Assembly (NCBI RefSeq): GCF_032854445.1
Contig: NC_088301.1
Span: 42,217,116 to 42,281,115, forward strand
Direction of reading: 5' to 3'
Origin: Liolophura sinensis
Taxonomy: Eukaryota > Mollusca > Polyplacophora > Chitonida > Chitonidae
DNA length: 64,000 bases
Below are positions 28,401 through 34,400 of this stretch, piece after piece. The notes beneath the pieces are model-generated. The model had not been told where the DNA came from, ran no database searches, and was given only the letters and a program-made list of their open reading frames with translations. The position numbers and the translations under genes were made by a program. The number at the start of each line of letters is the position of its first letter. The first letter of the stretch is position 1.

Positions 28401-31400
28401 ACTTAGAATTCACATATTCCACTGTGCCAATCTGGAAGAGGAAAACCATGGACATGTGCTAAACAACGTCACAATGATATTTTGATACTGACGTTAAGAG
28501 CAACATTGAAGAGTCATGTTAATAAGCCAAGAAGTTGTTTATCCAAGCTTGAGTATATCCTCAGCCTCTCTGGTCCACAACATTGCCAACTGTGAACAGA
28601 TAAACCACTTTTGTATATGTCTATTCAGGTACATACATATGTAGGATAATTTATACATGTAAGTGCATATGTATACCTTTTAAACAGAAAAAAAAACACC
28701 TCAAAACCCTAGACATTTGTCGTACTATATGTATGTTTCACTATGATTTTTGTCTTCCATTGGCCTTTCAAGCCTTACTTTCTTGAAAAGCTTGTTCTGT
28801 TTCACATTTAAGTCAAATCTGGTTTCCTGATGATTAAGCCTGAATTTGTCATTTTATTAACAAACACAAAACAGATGCTAATAATGAGAGTGGTGAATTG
28901 GAGTTTGTTGCATTACACCCAAACCACAACAATGCATTATCCAGAGCAATGTCCTGTACACTGTCTACAAATGTCTTTTTCATGCTGTATGTACATGTAA
29001 AGTAATGTAAAGCCATGCAGTTTTAGTATAACAAGCTTAAAAGTTAATAATTTTATTAGCACAACGATCTGATCTACATACATGTAAGGTAGATGTTTTT
29101 CATGATCTGTAGGTAGAACGTAGCTCAGAAAGCAAAATGTACAGTTTGTTGCAGTACAAGTACAAACATAAATCACAAAAGAACACATATGATGCACTTC
29201 TGGTCATTACAATGTATTACAAACTGTTGTGGTTTGTGGGTTTCGGGGTGTGTATACATGCAGGGGGGAGGAGGTTTGGGTATTTATGATGGAGATAAGA
29301 TGGACATAATAAAATGGTCAGAAAAGCAATTGTCATGTGATAGACAAAGCTAATTTTCCTGTCATATTTCCATCAGGAAATCTCACGATTTACCTGCAAA
29401 GTGAAATGCACTTTTCTATAAAATCGACTTGATATTCCGTGAAGAAATTTCTCGTCAACACATCCCTGCATCTCAGCCAGCTTGAGCGAAGCCCTTGTAG
29501 CGTCACAAGCACTTAATTACCAAGGCGAAGACGTCATGTTAATACTAATGGTCCCTATAGGGTAGATACATGTACATGCAAGTAATGCTGTGAAGGCTGT
29601 ACAAAACTAGCCCCTGGTCATGATGTTCTTAATAATCTGGCATCAGATAAGGGGTTTGCTTGGGTAATATACTCATGGAAAAATGTAACTACATGTGTAC
29701 ATGTACACCCAAAGAACATTCTGATTTCTGCCCTCTAACAATGCAATTTTTTGGTTGAAATTTCAGGTACTAAACTCTGAGATACTAAATCTGGGGTAAC
29801 CTTTTTCATTCCACTATGTGTTGAAATAAGCTGCATGTAGGTAGCCACTAAAACCACAGGTAAAAGCAACTAAACCCATCCACCATATAGGATTACATTT
29901 TAAAAAGTGACATATGCATAGCAATGGTTATCAGGAGAAATACATTTAGCCCTTAATGGATAAAGCACTGAAGCAGCTGTGAAGGTAAAAGTAAATGACA
30001 AAGGCAAGTACGAAGCACAATGGACGATGGTGACCTTATGGATAGGTTATGGGTTGTATACCTTGTCATCAACGTTGTCAAAGCCTTCTTCTCCAGAGAC
30101 ATGAACGGCATTCTGTGAAGCAATTGTTGAGAGCTACATTTGTGATGAAGTGCTGATAAATGGGATTAAACTCTTTGTCTCCTAGGGATGGAGGCGACTT
30201 CAATCCCGAGTCCTGTCTCACCCTTGACAATAACATTAGTTACTTCAGTACCTTCTTGTTTGGCAGTCAGTATAAACGTCTAAGCCCTGGGATTGATTCC
30301 ACATTTCAGATAATAAGATTATATTTAAAACCTCAACACAATGCTTTGAATATGGAACTGGAAATTGAAATTTTGACACATGATTTAAAACGACATTTAT
30401 GAGGTGGTGAAAATTATAATTTCTGGGCCCCTAAAAAGCCTTTGTGGAATAAGCCTCAGGTCAAAATTTCACTGAGTGTCAGGATTAAAGGCGTATTGAA
30501 AATAGGTGTGGAGTCAATCCTGGTGTCCTCAACAAGGTATTACACTGAGGTAGCACTCTGAATATTTCGAAATGGGGTCAGTAGTGCTTTTTACCTTTAC
30601 ATGCCATGCCAACACCTTTTAATATCTTAATATACAAACATGTGTCATCTTTATCATAAACATCGCTTTTATCTCACACATGTGTATCCTCTTAATCCTA
30701 CACATAGCCTTTACCTTGCACATGTATACATGTATTGCGTTTATCCTACACACATCACCTTTACCCTGAACATACAATAATCATAGAAATATACTTTCCA
30801 TTGATGTGATGGCAAGAATCACCACTTGCTGCAAAGAAGCTGGGTAAAATCTCATAAAAGAAACGTCACTATAGTGGGCAATATAACAAGAGGTTCTCAA
30901 TAGGTTATGCACAAATTAGGTCAGGTGACCATTTTTCACCATGACAACATAGGTCATCTGCATGGTCATGACCATGCAAACTATCACTGACTGAAAAGCA
31001 CACTTGGCAAAGAATTAATGATGCAATGCAGTAGTCTTTGCATTCTGACAAGAAGACGTAGAGAAAAATAGGCTCCCTCCAGTCTGTCACCCTGCTTCAT
31101 AGCAGACCCTCTCAAACAGAAATTAAATTCTAGATACCAAGTATCAGTAATTGGTGAATGGTATTGCTAGCATAAATGAAACTGTCTACCCAGAGCTCAT
31201 CCAAAGAAACTTGTTTTGCCTTTTGTCATGCAAACTTATGTTAAATGTATATACCCATAACAGTTAGACCTTATGAATTACATTATTCTTCAAACATTTT
31301 ACGTGGTCAGGTGATAAGAAAAATCAATATGCTCATAATTTATAAAGCTTTCAAAATAACCCAGGGATGGGTACATCATGGTTTTTATGGTCAGGTGACA

Positions 31401-34400
31401 AGAAAAATCAATATGCTCATAATTTATAAAGCTTTCATAATAACCCAGGGATGGGTACATCATGGTGTTTATGCTATTGTAACATCCAGTACACACAGTC
31501 TATATGTAAAATATCAATGACTATCAGCACTTCTACCTCTCTGCACAATGTTTAAATGAATGTTAAATGTCTGTAGCACTAACATCAACACAGAAAACCT
31601 CCCACCTCCCCCAAATCACACCCACCCTATCCCAACTCAAATCAACAATCAAGATAGTTTAACACTGCTCTCTGACCAAGAAATAAATGTTCATGGACTC
31701 TTCCTCTTCTGAACACCAAAATGACCCATGATTATTACAACCATAATGGGATATGTGCAGGGAGAATTATCAGATGCCCTACAAGGCATGCTGGATGGGT
31801 CACCGAAATGAATGGCTGGTATGACATTCTTCACTGTACCTGAAATTCATAATTATGTGGAGTCCATCTCTTTCTTCATCACCAGAACCTTCACACAGAC
31901 ATGGTTTCTTTTGACTAACTAACTACTCTGACCACAAATCACCCTACAAGTACATGTCTGCTGGGGATATTGATTACTTTTGTCCATCAACATAGTGATG
32001 TTTGACGGGTTCCATTTTCAGCAGATCACATGAAAGTGTAACACAGTCCCTGTGTAAATAACCTCTTCTAGTAGGTCATAGTACATCAATACTGCAATTA
32101 CACAGCTATGGAACAATATCAAAACTGAGGAATGCAAATATGCATGCGATGTTAAATCTATGTTAAGTTCAACACAGATAATACCAGTATCTGTAAATCT
32201 TATTTCGGGGCAAAATAAGCAATGCAAACATGGTTTTGTTCAGCACCTATATACATATACATGAAGTTAACCACACCTAGGTAACACAGGAAACATCTCC
32301 ATGTATGAACCTCTTTAATATGCATGTACACAACATTCAGTTCAAATCTTCTTTGTGGTTGTGACATGAACTAAGTTTCATGGCTCCTGATTTCTCAATT
32401 GGAGACTCAAGGACAAGCTATCGTCCAAAATAACAGTAGAACACATCCTTTTCTACTGTGGCATTGCAGTTCATGTGTATTTCATATATGTTTTATGAGC
32501 ACACGTACACCAATAATTATGACGTAATAAAGTAAAGAACAAATGAGTTCATAGCTTTGTACTGTCTTGATACCAGGCATGAAGGAGTTTTACGCATTCT
32601 CCATTCATTTAACACTGATAGAGTTTATACTGGTCTTTACACTTATGTCTGTTGCACCTTTGCTTTAACTCAATTTGAATCCTTTCTGCAATTCAGTTGT
32701 ACACCATATACATAGTGTTGACATTTTCTATACTACTTCAATGTCAGCCATTCAGTAATACTTTCTTGATTCCAAGAATTCAACTGGGCTAATACATAAG
32801 TATTTGACAGTTTTTATTGCCAATGGAAGTTAATCCTACTATCGATGGTTTTTCACTGATAAAACATCCATGAGGAACCATGTGAGGTCTCAAGAAAAGA
32901 GCAGTATCACAAGGAATGGCAACACTCATATCTCGAGATACATGTATACTACATTGGATGAGAACACTATGCCACCTTTGAGGTTTCGTTTAATTGAACT
33001 TAAAGCAAACTACAACATTTTAAGAAAGTGTTAATCAAAAAAATCAGTGTATATGTACATGTGATGTAACAAATTTGTAACAGCGACAAGAGATGTATCC
33101 AATCACCCTAATATCCTGAGGAAGTACAAGTCTTCATGCCCAGTTCACTGGTTTTTATATTTTTTTTTACATTTTTTTTAATGAATTAGAAATATGACAA
33201 CAATAATTGTACTGTAACCGCCGTTACAGAGAGTATTATTCTCCCAACAATTTGTGTATTATCTGAATCGTACATTTAAGAAATCCATTTTCACTTTATT
33301 TGTTTTTATGGATAGCTTTTTCAGCAACACAGGGTTAGGTTTTTACGTTACCATTGACCGACATACAAATGAAGGTGGCAAACTTCCTCCTCCTGCGTGT
33401 TTGTGCTTTATTCTCATAATTTTGGATGTGTGGCAACCCACAGTGTGAGTAATATTATTTCGTAGGACTCTAACCTCATTCTGCCTTTTGGATTTAACAC
33501 TGACAGACTGTAATTTGTTGTGAATTGCTCGTAGTTCACAGCAGTGCCATTTTACCGATTCATTACGCGGAAGCCGAACTAGAATAATTTCAGTTCATGA
33601 TCAAAGAACCTGTTTTATTTTCCACGTGTATAGTTTAGTTGATTACATGCAGCACATAAAAATGTATAACAACATGGTAAAAGGAAATATTAAAAAACTT
33701 TGTTGTAAGACCTAAAGTGCATAATATAATCATAAACTCTGCTTCACATATGCGTAGTGATATATACATCAGTAATGTGGCTGTATGTATATTCACTATG
33801 ACGTGTTTAATGTAGTCCGTTAATTAAAGCAGGTATGTAACTCGAAGTGGGAAGAGGCATGACAATAATGTATATAAAGCAGAATATCACTATGACAGTA
33901 TAAGCATCACTCAACTGGATCCCTATAAAACAATGAAAAAGAACTGGCATTTTGCTTTGAAGAATTGTTAGATCAGGCCATCTTGATTCTACCGTGTGTA
34001 TTAAGTATGCCTGATTACAGTCACACAGACCTTAAAGTTTAGTTACATAAAAAAAAAGCCTGAAATAGTAAGCATGTTTTTAGAGCTGTAGATTAAGACT
34101 GACCTATGTACAGCTCTAACACACATCCTAGTAATACTACGCCTTTGTGATTAGAAACTTGGCGTTGGATGTCATAGAAATCATCTAATGGCATATCCTC
34201 CAAATTACAGGAGTTAAAGAATCACATAAGGTTGGTAATAAATAGACATCGTTGTCAGACCACAAACACACATCAAACGCAAAACAAGAGCCAAATCACT
34301 GTACCTTCAAATCTTTGTTCCACTTGTAATATTTGGCAATATTCTCAGCTTTCTTAACAGCATTCTGCAGTGATAAGATTGAAAGAATGTTATTCATCAT

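Larger units (their letters stand above)
30113..34304 (-). other. intron between alpha-2/delta exons 4 and 5
   Basis: A 4.2 kb intron. It holds an 84-bp tandem duplication at 31304-31471 and the degraded copy of a dispersed sequence at about 32397-32610. No further exon could be supported on either strand. Confidence 0.7.
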
